Source: an uncultured Peptococcaceae bacterium
Lineage (GTDB): Bacteria > Bacillota > Peptococcia > Peptococcales > Peptococcaceae
DNA length: 64,000 nucleotides
Assembly: GCA_934229395.1 (NCBI GenBank)
Contig: CAKQDL010000001.1
Coordinates: 5,917 to 69,916, forward strand
Direction of reading: 5' to 3'
Shown piece by piece: positions 35,421 through 44,548 of the stretch; position 1 is the stretch's first letter; each line of letters opens with the position of its first letter. Below the pieces are notes generated by a model that was given only the letters and a program-made list of their open reading frames with translations, was not told where the DNA came from and made no database searches. A program made the position numbers and the translations under genes.

Positions 35421-36563
35421 ATGAAGCATCTTGCAGTCTTGGGTTCAACAGGATCCATTGGCACACAAACCTTGGACGTTGTTGACGCTTTGGAAAACCA
35501 AAAGGTCGAGATTTTATCGGCCCATCGCAACAAAGCGCTTTTGCACGAACAAATAAAGAAATATCAGCCAACGCACGTGTTCATTACCGATGCCGAAACC
35601 TATGATTATTTCAAAGGACTTCGTGCTGAAACACCGGGCGTTCATTATCACTATATGTGGGACGATTACAGCAGCTGCTTAGAAAACATCGACCTAGTTA
35701 TAGGTGCTATTACGGGCGCAGCTGGGATTGCACCAACCCTCGATTCCCTTAAGGCTGGATTACGCATTGGCCTAGCCAATAAGGAGACCATGGTAGAAGC
35801 TGGTGATTTGGTTTTGGAGTTACTCCAAAAGCATGGCGGCGAAATCATTCCTGTGGATTCTGAGCACTCGGCTATTTTCCAATGCTTAGAGGGGCGTCCA
35901 GAAGAAGTAAGCAAAATTATTCTCACAGCCTCTGGTGGTCCTTTCCGCACATGGGAAACAGAACGCTTTGCTTCTATTACAAAAGAAGACGCGCTCAAGC
36001 ATCCTAACTGGAGTATGGGTGCGAAAATCACCATCGATTCTGCAACTATGGTCAATAAGGGTTTAGAAATCATCGAAGCACATTATCTGTTTAACTGTGA
36101 TTATGACAATATCCAAGTTGTTGTCCATCCAGAGAGTGTGGTGCATTCTATGGTTCAATTCGTTGATGGCGCTGTAAAAGCACAGCTCGGCCTTCCGGAT
36201 ATGAAGCTGCCCATTCAATTGGCTATGACCTATCCAAACCGCGTGCATACTGGGTTTGAGGCTATGGATGTATGGTCCATGGGTACCCTTCATTTTGAAA
36301 AGCCACGCTTTGATGTGTTCCAAGGCATTGGGATGGCCTATGATTGTGGCAAAAAAGGTGGTTCTGCTCCGATTGTTATGAATGCAGCCAATGAGGTTGT
36401 CGTAACAGCTTTCTTGAGAGATCAAATTCGCTTTGTTGATATTGTGCCAACGGTACAAGCCGTTGTAGATAAAATGCAATGGGAAAAGGTAGAATCACTG
36501 GAGCAAATTTACGACATTGATACACGTGCACGCGAAAAAGCGCTAGAATTATTAAAGATTTGA
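35421..36563 (+). CDS. dxr: 1-deoxy-D-xylulose 5-phosphate reductoisomerase
   Basis: Second step of the MEP isoprenoid pathway. NADPH-binding GSTGSIGTQTLD is at the N terminus, with NKETMV, VDSEHSAIFQCL, and the flexible-loop GGPFRTW near the active site; 380 residues. GGAGG upstream. With ispG in the same operon it shows that this organism uses the MEP route, not mevalonate. Confidence 0.97.
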   Translation: MKHLAVLGSTGSIGTQTLDVVDALENQKVEILSAHRNKALLHEQIKKYQPTHVFITDAETYDYFKGLRAETPGVHYHYMWDDYSSCLENIDLVIGAITGAAGIAPTLDSLKAGLRIGLANKETMVEAGDLVLELLQKHGGEIIPVDSEHSAIFQCLEGRPEEVSKIILTASGGPFRTWETERFASITKEDALKHPNWSMGAKITIDSATMVNKGLEIIEAHYLFNCDYDNIQVVVHPESVVHSMVQFVDGAVKAQLGLPDMKLPIQLAMTYPNRVHTGFEAMDVWSMGTLHFEKPRFDVFQGIGMAYDCGKKGGSAPIVMNAANEVVVTAFLRDQIRFVDIVPTVQAVVDKMQWEKVESLEQIYDIDTRAREKALELLKI

Positions 36564-36572
36564 GTTGATTGA

Positions 36573-37634
36573 ATGAATATTATTATTGCGGTTTTATTGC
36601 TAGGCTTTTTGGTTGCTGTTCATGAATTTGGCCATTTTGTGGTAGCAAAAATCAGCGGTATGTATGTAGAAACCTTTAGTATTGGCATGGGTCCTAAAAT
36701 TGCATCCTTTCAAAAGGGTGAAACGGAGTACACGCTGAGTGCCATTCCTGCTGGTGGTTTTGTCAGCGTTCGCGGCATCAGTGGCAGTGGTGAGGACGAG
36801 GATCCAGACGACCCGCGCCTTTTTCAAAACCGTCCGATTATTCACCGCCTCCTTTTTGTTTTGGCAGGGCCAGCAATGAATATGCTCTTGGCACTTCTCG
36901 TGCTTTTGGTGATGTATATGAATATCGGGGCCAATGATATCAATCCAGAAAGCCCGGCCATTATAGCTGAGGTGAATGAAGCCTCTCCAGCCTTTGAAGC
37001 TGGGCTCAGGGCTGGGGATAAGATTACAAGCGTCAATGGTAAAGCTGTAAAGGCGTGGACAGATATGGACGCCTTTATGGAAACAGCTGATGGGAGCACC
37101 ATTGAAATTGGCTATTTGCGAGATGGTGAGGCGCAGCAGACAGCCCTTACACCAAGCTATAGCGACAGCCTCAACCATTATGCCCTTGGTGTTACAAAAA
37201 AAGTGAAATATGTCCATGTGGATTTAAGCTTCAAGCAAGCCCTTACTCAATCCACTCTAGTAACAGCAGGCATGAGCACCATCATTTTTGACGCCGTGCT
37301 GGACTTGGTTACGGGGCGCACAGCAGTCAACGACGAAGAAGGTGGTTTGTCAGGACCAGTTGGGATTGTTAATGCCATTGGCGATTCTGTTGAGCAGGGT
37401 GCGTGGGTTGTTGTGAGCCTTTTGGCGGTGCTTTCGGTGAACTTTGGTATTTTAAATATGCTCCCAGTACCGGGTCTTGATGGCAGCCGATTTTTATTCA
37501 TTACCATAGAAGCCATTCGTGGCATTCCAATCAGCCAGGATAAAGAAATGATTGTTAACTTTATTGGGATGCTTGCCTTGATGGCCTTAATGATTTATGT
37601 AACCTACAACGATATTTTACGAGTGATAAACTAG
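36573..37634 (+). CDS. rseP: Site-2 protease RseP/RasP (M50 zinc metalloprotease)
   Basis: Intramembrane protease that cuts anti-sigma factors and leftover signal peptides. Zinc motif H-E-F-G-H lies in the first helix (about residues 18-22), a PDZ domain in the middle (about 125-200), and the third ligand motif NMLPVPGLDG near residue 295. Four hydrophobic segments in 353 residues. It follows dxr by nine bases and ispG follows after ten, the standard order. Confidence 0.95.
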   Translation: MNIIIAVLLLGFLVAVHEFGHFVVAKISGMYVETFSIGMGPKIASFQKGETEYTLSAIPAGGFVSVRGISGSGEDEDPDDPRLFQNRPIIHRLLFVLAGPAMNMLLALLVLLVMYMNIGANDINPESPAIIAEVNEASPAFEAGLRAGDKITSVNGKAVKAWTDMDAFMETADGSTIEIGYLRDGEAQQTALTPSYSDSLNHYALGVTKKVKYVHVDLSFKQALTQSTLVTAGMSTIIFDAVLDLVTGRTAVNDEEGGLSGPVGIVNAIGDSVEQGAWVVVSLLAVLSVNFGILNMLPVPGLDGSRFLFITIEAIRGIPISQDKEMIVNFIGMLALMALMIYVTYNDILRVIN

Positions 37635-37644
37635 AGGTGAAACT

Positions 37645-38700
37645 ATGAGACGCGAAACAAAATCATTTTTAATTCGCGATTGCGGTATGGGGTCAAAGTA
37701 TCCTGTAACCATTCAGTCAATGACCAACACCGATTCCCACGACGCAGTGGCAACACTCGCGCAGGTGGAACAACTTGCAGCCCTTGGCGCAAAGATTGTG
37801 CGTGTGGCAGTACCAGATATGGATGCTGTAAAAAGCGTGGCAGAGGTCGCAAAAAAGAGCAGTGTGCCAATTGTGGCAGATGTACACTTTGACCATAAAA
37901 TTGCCATTGCTTGCCTCGAACAGGGTGTGGATGCGGTGCGTATTAATCCAGGCAACATTGGTGGCCTCGATAAGCTTTTGGCTGTGATCGAAAAAGCCAA
38001 GGAAAAGGATGCTGCCATCCGTATTGGCGTCAACTCCGGCTCCATCGAAAAGGAATTTTTGGAAGAATTTGGCCATCCCTGCCCAGAAGCCATGGTCAAA
38101 AGTCTTGAAAAATATGTCAGCTTTTGCGAAGCCCACGGCTTTACCAAGCTTGTGCTTTCTGTAAAAAGCTCTGATGTGTCAATGATGATTCGTGTCAACG
38201 AAATGGTGGCAGAACGCTTCCCATACCCATTACATCTTGGTGTCACAGAAGCGGGTACTGTGCGCAGTGGTACCATTAAATCCTCTGTTGGCATTGGTGC
38301 TCTCTTGGCCGAAGGCATTGGCGATACCATCCGTGTATCCCTCACAGGAGATCCTGCCAATGAAATTCCTGTCGCGGCGGGCATTTTGAAATCACTAGGG
38401 CTTATGGAAGCTGGCGTGGATGTTGTGAGCTGCCCAACGTGTGGACGCACACAAATCGACTTGGCGCATTTGGCCGAAGAGGTAGAGGCGCTTTGCCAAC
38501 CAATCACCAAGCCACTCAAAATTGCTGTTATGGGTTGTGTGGTCAATGGTCCAGGGGAGGCCCGCGAGGCCGACCTCGGTATTGCAGGCGGCAAGGGCGC
38601 AGGGATTATTTTCCGTAAGGGTGAGGTTGTGAAATCCTGCAAGGAAGATGAGCTCCTTTCAGCCTTTAAGGAAGAGCTTGCAAAGTTATTAAGCGAATAA
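37645..38700 (+). CDS. ispG: 4-hydroxy-3-methylbut-2-enyl diphosphate synthase IspG
   Basis: 4Fe-4S enzyme of the MEP pathway converting MEcPP to HMBPP; electrons could come from ferredoxin reduced by the PFOR encoded at 44549. The N-terminal TIM barrel is followed by the cluster motif CPTCGRT and CVVNGPGEA near the end. 351 residues, the short bacterial form. It is the last gene of the operon, followed by a terminator. Confidence 0.97.
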   Translation: MRRETKSFLIRDCGMGSKYPVTIQSMTNTDSHDAVATLAQVEQLAALGAKIVRVAVPDMDAVKSVAEVAKKSSVPIVADVHFDHKIAIACLEQGVDAVRINPGNIGGLDKLLAVIEKAKEKDAAIRIGVNSGSIEKEFLEEFGHPCPEAMVKSLEKYVSFCEAHGFTKLVLSVKSSDVSMMIRVNEMVAERFPYPLHLGVTEAGTVRSGTIKSSVGIGALLAEGIGDTIRVSLTGDPANEIPVAAGILKSLGLMEAGVDVVSCPTCGRTQIDLAHLAEEVEALCQPITKPLKIAVMGCVVNGPGEAREADLGIAGGKGAGIIFRKGEVVKSCKEDELLSAFKEELAKLLSE

Positions 38701-38706
38701 ATTCCA

Positions 38707-38735
38707 AACCTTCGAGCTTGTCTCGGAGGTTTTTT
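38707..38735 (+). terminator. Terminator after ispG
   Basis: AACCTTCGAG and CTCGGAGGTT form a ten-pair stem with one wobble, followed by T's. Confidence 0.88.
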
Positions 38736-38746
38736 ATATGGCAATC

Positions 38747-38775
38747 TTGCGTTAAAAAATATCATCTCGTATAAT
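38747..38775 (+). promoter_or_regulatory. Promoter of proS-polC
   Basis: TTGCGT at 38747-38752, 17 bases, TATAAT at 38770-38775. proS begins about 50 bases on. Confidence 0.82.
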
Positions 38776-38823
38776 GATAAATGTTAATCAAATAATTGAA
38801 CCGATTTGGAGGGTCTAAATAAT

Positions 38824-40524
38824 ATGAGAATGAAATATGCTCTTATTCCAACTTTGCGCGATGTCCCAGCAGAAGCGCTGATTCCTAGTCATCAGCTCCT
38901 GCTCAAGGGTGGCTACATTCAAAAGGTAGCCGCTGGTATGTATACCTATTTACCTCTAGGTAAGCGCGTGCTTGCTAAAGTTGAGCAAATTGTTCGCGAA
39001 GAAATGGATGCAGCAGATGGCCAAGAAATCCTTATGCCAATCACTCAACCTGCAGAGCTTTGGGAAGAGTCAGGCCGTTGGGCTGCTTATGGTGATGAAA
39101 TGTTCCGTGTCGTTGACCGTCACGGCCGTGAATTCTGCCTTGGGCCAACCCATGAAGAAGTTGTTACCGATGTTTGCCGTCAATTCATCCGCAGCTACAA
39201 GCAGGTGCCACTTCGTCTTTATCAAATTCAAAACAAGTACCGCGATGAACGTCGCCCACGCTTTGGTCTTATGCGCGGTCGTGAATTTGTCATGAAAGAT
39301 TTGTATTCCTTTGATATCGACGAAGCTGGGCTCGATAAGGCCTACGAAGAAATGTATGAAGCCTACAACAAAATCTTTACCCGTTGTGGCCTCACCTTCC
39401 GTCCGGTTTTGGCAGACAGTGGCCAAATCGGTGGCGGCTATACCCACGAATTTACAGCCCTTGCTGAAAACGGCGAAGGGACCATCGCTTATTGCGACGG
39501 CTGCGACTTTGCTGCCAATATTGAAATCGCAGAAGCAAAGCCACAAGCCTGCGCTGATAAAAACGATGCCGCAGAAGTGGAAAAAATCTCCACACCAAAC
39601 ATCAAATCCATCGAAGATATTTGCGCTTTCTTAAACGATGAACCAACCAACTCCATTAAGAGTGTGCTCATGCGTGCCGATGATGAGCTCATTATGGTGC
39701 TCGTGCGTGGTGACCGCGAAGTGAACGATGTAAAGGTTCAACACGCGCACCCATGCCTTGCTATCGATATGGCAGAAGAAGACTTTATTGTAGAAAAAAT
39801 CGGTGCGCATCCAGGTTCCTTGGGCCCTGTGAACCTTAAAGATGTGCCAATTTATGCAGACCTCGAATTAAAAGGTCGTACCGGTATGGTTTGTGGTGCC
39901 AATGAAGACGATTTCCATTTTATCCATGTAAATATGGAACGTGATCTTCCAAACGTTACCTATCATGACCTTCGTATGCTTAACGAAGGCGAACCCTGCC
40001 CAGTTTGCGGTCGACCAATCAAAACCGCGCGTGGCATTGAAGTGGGTCAAGTCTTTAAGCTTGGTACCAAGTATTCCGAAGCCTTGGGCGCCACTGTCCT
40101 CAACGAAGAAGGCAAGTCTGTGGTTCTTCAAATGGGCTGCTATGGTATTGGTGTAAGCCGTACAGTAGCTGCAGCAGTAGAACAATTCCATGACGACAAG
40201 GGTCTTATGTGGCCAAAAGCCCTCGCACCATACCATGCAAGCTTGGTTGTAGTAAACATCAACAACGAAGAACAAATGGAAGCTGGCGAAAAGCTCTATG
40301 CTGAGCTTCAAAAAGCAGGCTTTGATATTCTTCTTGACGACCGCAAGGAACGAGCTGGCGTAAAGTTTAACGATGCTGACCTCATTGGCCTTCCAGTACG
40401 CATTACTGTTGGTAAGAAAATTTCCGAAGGTATTGTTGAATATAAGCTTCGCAACAGTGACGAGGTTCAAGAGCTTGCTGTGGAAGATGTTCTTCAAGCA
40501 CTCACCGACTTTTATCAAGATTAA
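38824..40524 (+). CDS. proS: Prolyl-tRNA synthetase, bacterial type with editing domain
   Basis: Charges tRNA-Pro. Class II core with motif 2 around RYRDE (KYRDERRPRFGLMRGREF) and motif 3 GCYGIGVSR, an inserted editing domain of about 180 residues (roughly 225-405) that removes mischarged alanine, and the C-terminal anticodon-binding domain. 566 residues from ATG 38824, which has GGAGGG ten bases upstream; the frame is open from TTG 38806. polC follows 14 bases after the stop. Confidence 0.97.
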   Translation: MRMKYALIPTLRDVPAEALIPSHQLLLKGGYIQKVAAGMYTYLPLGKRVLAKVEQIVREEMDAADGQEILMPITQPAELWEESGRWAAYGDEMFRVVDRHGREFCLGPTHEEVVTDVCRQFIRSYKQVPLRLYQIQNKYRDERRPRFGLMRGREFVMKDLYSFDIDEAGLDKAYEEMYEAYNKIFTRCGLTFRPVLADSGQIGGGYTHEFTALAENGEGTIAYCDGCDFAANIEIAEAKPQACADKNDAAEVEKISTPNIKSIEDICAFLNDEPTNSIKSVLMRADDELIMVLVRGDREVNDVKVQHAHPCLAIDMAEEDFIVEKIGAHPGSLGPVNLKDVPIYADLELKGRTGMVCGANEDDFHFIHVNMERDLPNVTYHDLRMLNEGEPCPVCGRPIKTARGIEVGQVFKLGTKYSEALGATVLNEEGKSVVLQMGCYGIGVSRTVAAAVEQFHDDKGLMWPKALAPYHASLVVVNINNEEQMEAGEKLYAELQKAGFDILLDDRKERAGVKFNDADLIGLPVRITVGKKISEGIVEYKLRNSDEVQELAVEDVLQALTDFYQD

Positions 40525-40538
40525 TTTGGGTGATGACC

Positions 40539-43500
40539 ATGAGCACACAAGCGTGTGAAGATGCACGTCCTTTTAAGCTGGACGAATTTGTAAAACACTG
40601 CAGTGTGAACAAAATTGAAATACATAAAAAAGAAAACGTTTTGCAGCTTGAGTTGGTCATGCCAGAGGTAATTGATATTCAAAGCTACGATGAGCTTTCG
40701 GTTTTTTATTTAAAGCAGCTTGCTGACGTGCTAGGCGAAATAACGGCTCAATTGAAACTACGACTCATCCCTGTGTACAAGCCAGAACAGCTTGGAGAGG
40801 TTTTACAAAAGGCAGAGGTCTTGTGGCATCTTTTGGATGTACACAACTTCCATATCTTTTTAAAGGCAGAGCTGGAGCATGACTGTGTAAGGGTGCATTG
40901 CTCCAATGAAATTGCCTTTAAGGCAAAAATTGACAGCCCTGTCTTTCGCCATCATTTGGATACGCTCTTAGAAAGCATGGTAGGCAAAAAGTTTGTGGTA
41001 GAAACAGTATTCACTGAAGACAGTGAGCTACGCCCTGTGCCAGACGATTTCTTTGGCCCATCCGAAAAATGGTTGGCTGTGAGAAGTGAGAGCCCGAAGC
41101 CGCCGAAGAAACAAGTTTTGACACCAAGCGGGTCAAAGCCATCGGCGCCTAGCTATGCGGGTGGCGTACTAAAAGGGAAGTTGATTAAATCTCTGCCAAT
41201 AGAGATTTGCGAGATTGTTGATGAAGAAAAGAGTGCTTGCGTTGCAGGCACTCTTTTTGACCTTGATGTGCGCACACTAAAATCCGGCCGTGCGCTTATT
41301 ACCTTTAACATCACCGACCATACCGACTCCATTGCCTGTAAAATATTTGCCGACAAGGATGAGGCGGATGCCTTAAAGGCAGAGCTAAAATCTGCCTCTG
41401 CAATCAAGGTGCGTGGCAAGGTGCAGTATGACACCTATAGCAATGAAATTGGCATGATTGCCTACGACATCAACAAGCATACATTGGCGTGTCGCTTTGA
41501 CGATGCTGAAAAGAAGCGTGTGGAGCTTCATTTGCATACGCAGATGAGTTCAATGGATGGGATGAATGACGTGAAAGACCTAGTAGGTCTGGCTGCGCAA
41601 ATGGGCCACAAGGCCATCGCAATTACCGACCATGGTGTGGTGCAAGCTTTCCCAGATGCTTATTCGGCAGGGAAAAAATATGGCGTTGACATCATTTATG
41701 GCATCGAAGCCTATATTATTGATGACGAAGAGCCAAACGTTAGTTATGCCCATCAAAAGGCATACCACTGCATTGTTCTAGCCAAAAATATGACAGGCCT
41801 AAAAAACCTCTATCGCTTGGTAACAGAATCTCAGCTTCGTTATTATTTCCGCCGACCACGTATTCCAAAGCGCCTGATTAACTACGCGCGCGAAGGATTG
41901 GTTGTTGGTAGTGCCTGCGAAGCAGGGGAGCTGATGCAATATATGCTCCAGCATCCCGAGGACGAAGAGGGCCTCGAAAAGCTTGCTGCATTTTACGACT
42001 ACATCGAAATCCAGCCAATTGCCAACAACTACTTTATGGTACGCAATGGTATAGCGAAGGATGAAGAAGAGCTGCGCGATTATAACCGTAGATTGTTCAA
42101 TCTAGGTAAAAAGCTAGGAAAGAAGGTCGTGGCAACCTGTGACGTTCACTTCGCCAATGCAGAAGACGCCATTTGCCGTGCCATCATCATGAAGAGCAAG
42201 GGGTTTAAGGATGCAGAGGACCAAGCGCCACTATATTACCGTACAACGGCAGAAATGCTTGAGGAATTTTCTTACCTAGGTAAAGAAAACGCCTATGAGG
42301 TTGTTGTTGAAAATCCAAACGAAATCATTAAGGACTTTGAAGAAATATGCCCAGTGCCTTCTGTGCTCCATGCGCCGGAAATTGAAGGAGCGGAAGAGCA
42401 AATAGAAGAGCTCACCCTAGAAAAAGCACATAGGCTCTATGGCGACCCTCTTCCAGAATTGGTGCAAAAGCGCATTGATAAGGAGCTTAAATCCATCATT
42501 GGCAACGGCTTTGCTGTGCTTTATCTCATAGCGCATAAGCTTGTAAAAAATTCCAACGAAAACGGCTATGTGGTAGGGTCACGTGGTTCCGTAGGCTCCT
42601 CGGTTGTAGCATATTTTACAAACATCACAGAAGTAAATGCCCTGCCGGCCCATTACCGTTGCCCGAACTGTCAATATAGCGAATTTAATGACACCGGTGA
42701 GTATGGTGCTGGGGTTGATATGCCGGATAGACCGTGCCCAAAATGTGGTGCGCCTTTAGATAAGGATGGCTTTGATATTCCTTTTGAAATCTTCTTAGGG
42801 TTTAAGGGTGATAAAATCCCAGATATTGACTTAAACTTTTCTGGCGACTATCAGTCAGGCGCTCATGCTTACACTGAAGAGCTGTTTGGCAAGGACAACG
42901 TATTTCGCGCGGGTACCCTAGCCACTGTAGCTGAAAAAACAGCCTATGGTTACGTTCGTAAATTCTTTGATGAAACCAATCAAAAAAAACGCGAAGCAGA
43001 AATCAATCGCCTAAAACTTGGCTGTACAGGTGTCAAGCGTACCACCGGTCAGCACCCTGGCGGCCTTGTTGTTGTGCCGCTAGGTATTGATGTGCATGAC
43101 TTTACCCCCTTACAGCGACCAGCAGATGACGTGAAAACCGAAACCGTCACCACCCATTTTGACTATCATAAAATTGACCAAGGACTTGTTAAGCTCGATA
43201 TTCTTGGCCACGATGATCCAACCGTTATAAAAATGCTTGGTGACCTTACAGGCATCGATCCAACAACGGTGCCCCTTGATGACCAAGAAACGCTCTCACT
43301 CTTTTCATCAACCGATGCCTTGGGTGTGACGCCAGAGGAGCTTAATTCTACAGTAGCGACCTATGGCATTCCGGAATTCAACACCAGCTTTGTGCGTAAG
43401 ATGCTTGAGGACACCCAGCCAAGCTCGTTTTCGGACCTCTTACGTATTTCTGGTTTTTCCCACGGGACCGACGTATGGCTGGGTAATGCCCAGGAGCTCA

Positions 43501-44243
43501 TCGTTAATAAAATTGCTCCTGTATCACAGACCATCTCTACGCGTGACGACATCATGAACTTCCTCATCCAGCATGGTATGGAAGAAAGTCTTTCCTTTAA
43601 AATCATGGAAGGCGTGCGTAAGGGGAAGGGCTTGAAGGAAGACCAGGAAGAAGCCATGCATGCCTCGGAAATTCCAGAGTGGTTTATAGGCTCATGCAAA
43701 AAAATCAAGTATCTCTTCCCGAAGGCACACGCCGTTGCTTATGTAATGATGGCCTTTCGTATTGCATGGTTTAAAATCAACCAACCACTTGCCTTTTACG
43801 CCAGCTATTTTTCTGTGCGAGGGATTGATGACTTTGATATTTCTATCATCCAGCAAGGGGAAGAGACTGTTAGAAAAGCCATCTTGGATTTGTACGAGCT
43901 CGGTAACGCTGCCTCAGCAAAGGATAAAAGTAAGATTGCTGTTTTAGAGGTAGCACTTGAGCTTTATGTGCGTGGCTTTAAGGTCATGCCAGTCAGTCTA
44001 GAGGAATCGCAAGCAACGTCCTTTATTATCAAAGAAAACGCACTTTTGCCACCGTTTATCAGTGTGGATGGTTTGGGTGAATCTCAGGCTATTGATATTG
44101 TGCGCGGGAGAGAAGAAAAGCCATATAGATCGCTAGAGGATTTAAAAAAACGTGGCAAGGCAGGCGACACAATGATAGACAAAATGAAACAATTGGGTAT
44201 TGTTGACCATTTGCCAGACTTTGATCAATTCACTTTGTTTTAA
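40539..44243 (+). CDS. polC: DNA polymerase III alpha subunit PolC lacking the integrated exonuclease domain
   Basis: Main replicative polymerase of low-GC Gram-positives. Numbering from ATG 40539: an N-terminal domain, an OB-fold (about 205-310), a PHP domain starting at HLHT (His331, His333), the palm domain with PDIDLNFSG (Asp762, Asp764), and the C-terminal helix-hairpin part. In Bacillus subtilis PolC, a 3'-5' exonuclease with D-x-E-T-T-G is inserted in the PHP domain just after the segment matched here by GIEAYIIDD (about 388-396). Here the chain goes straight on to HCIVLAKNMTGLKNL, so about 200 residues are absent and the protein is 1234 long rather than about 1430. Proofreading must come from another protein. 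GGGTGAT lies eight bases before ATG 40539. Confidence 0.95.
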   Translation: MSTQACEDARPFKLDEFVKHCSVNKIEIHKKENVLQLELVMPEVIDIQSYDELSVFYLKQLADVLGEITAQLKLRLIPVYKPEQLGEVLQKAEVLWHLLDVHNFHIFLKAELEHDCVRVHCSNEIAFKAKIDSPVFRHHLDTLLESMVGKKFVVETVFTEDSELRPVPDDFFGPSEKWLAVRSESPKPPKKQVLTPSGSKPSAPSYAGGVLKGKLIKSLPIEICEIVDEEKSACVAGTLFDLDVRTLKSGRALITFNITDHTDSIACKIFADKDEADALKAELKSASAIKVRGKVQYDTYSNEIGMIAYDINKHTLACRFDDAEKKRVELHLHTQMSSMDGMNDVKDLVGLAAQMGHKAIAITDHGVVQAFPDAYSAGKKYGVDIIYGIEAYIIDDEEPNVSYAHQKAYHCIVLAKNMTGLKNLYRLVTESQLRYYFRRPRIPKRLINYAREGLVVGSACEAGELMQYMLQHPEDEEGLEKLAAFYDYIEIQPIANNYFMVRNGIAKDEEELRDYNRRLFNLGKKLGKKVVATCDVHFANAEDAICRAIIMKSKGFKDAEDQAPLYYRTTAEMLEEFSYLGKENAYEVVVENPNEIIKDFEEICPVPSVLHAPEIEGAEEQIEELTLEKAHRLYGDPLPELVQKRIDKELKSIIGNGFAVLYLIAHKLVKNSNENGYVVGSRGSVGSSVVAYFTNITEVNALPAHYRCPNCQYSEFNDTGEYGAGVDMPDRPCPKCGAPLDKDGFDIPFEIFLGFKGDKIPDIDLNFSGDYQSGAHAYTEELFGKDNVFRAGTLATVAEKTAYGYVRKFFDETNQKKREAEINRLKLGCTGVKRTTGQHPGGLVVVPLGIDVHDFTPLQRPADDVKTETVTTHFDYHKIDQGLVKLDILGHDDPTVIKMLGDLTGIDPTTVPLDDQETLSLFSSTDALGVTPEELNSTVATYGIPEFNTSFVRKMLEDTQPSSFSDLLRISGFSHGTDVWLGNAQELIVNKIAPVSQTISTRDDIMNFLIQHGMEESLSFKIMEGVRKGKGLKEDQEEAMHASEIPEWFIGSCKKIKYLFPKAHAVAYVMMAFRIAWFKINQPLAFYASYFSVRGIDDFDISIIQQGEETVRKAILDLYELGNAASAKDKSKIAVLEVALELYVRGFKVMPVSLEESQATSFIIKENALLPPFISVDGLGESQAIDIVRGREEKPYRSLEDLKKRGKAGDTMIDKMKQLGIVDHLPDFDQFTLF

Positions 44244-44263
44244 ACGGTATAAAAGCTTTAAAT

Positions 44264-44298
44264 AAATCTCGTGATATTTCTTGTCATGAGATTTTTTT
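44264..44298 (+). terminator. Terminator after polC
   Basis: AAATCTCGTGA (44264-44274) and TCATGAGATTT (44284-44294) pair with one wobble; seven T follow. Confidence 0.88.
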
Positions 44299-44476
44299 GT
44301 TCTGCGCCATTAAAAAAAGGCATAAAAAGGCCATTTATAGCAAATAATTAGGCAAAGAGAAACTAATTGATGAAAAATAGTGAGTTGCAAGAAAAATTGG
44401 AAAGAGATTACCAAATGCAAATTGTAATGATAAGTAAGAATGATGTAAAAAAGGTTAATAAGTTCCTAATTTAAAT
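44299..44476. other. Noncoding stretch between polC terminator and PFOR promoter
   Basis: The gap between polC and PFOR is 305 bases. Apart from the terminator, the promoter and a doubtful 34-codon frame, I see nothing structured; it is rich in A and T. Confidence 0.6.
44370..44474 (+). CDS. Possible 34-residue small protein
   Basis: ATG to TAA frame coding for a hydrophilic peptide rich in Lys, Glu and Asn (start MKNSELQEKLERDY, end KKVNKFLI). A weak AAAGAGAAA lies upstream. No match to a family is recognised. It could be a remnant of a longer gene or a chance frame in AT-rich DNA. Confidence 0.2.
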   Translation: MKNSELQEKLERDYQMQIVMISKNDVKKVNKFLI

Positions 44477-44505
44477 TTGAGCTTAGACAATGTTTGTGGT
44501 AATAT
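44477..44505 (+). promoter_or_regulatory. Promoter of PFOR
   Basis: TTGAGC at 44477-44482, 17 bases, TAATAT at 44500-44505 with TGG in front. The leader is about 40 bases. Confidence 0.8.
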
Positions 44506-44548
44506 ATGTGGAGAGAGGTTTTTTAAATTTTGGGAGGAGGACTTTAAA

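Noticed and set aside
37713..38765. 350-codon frame on the minus strand
   Set aside because: Opposite ispG and across its terminator. Ser- and Arg-rich translation typical of antisense frames.
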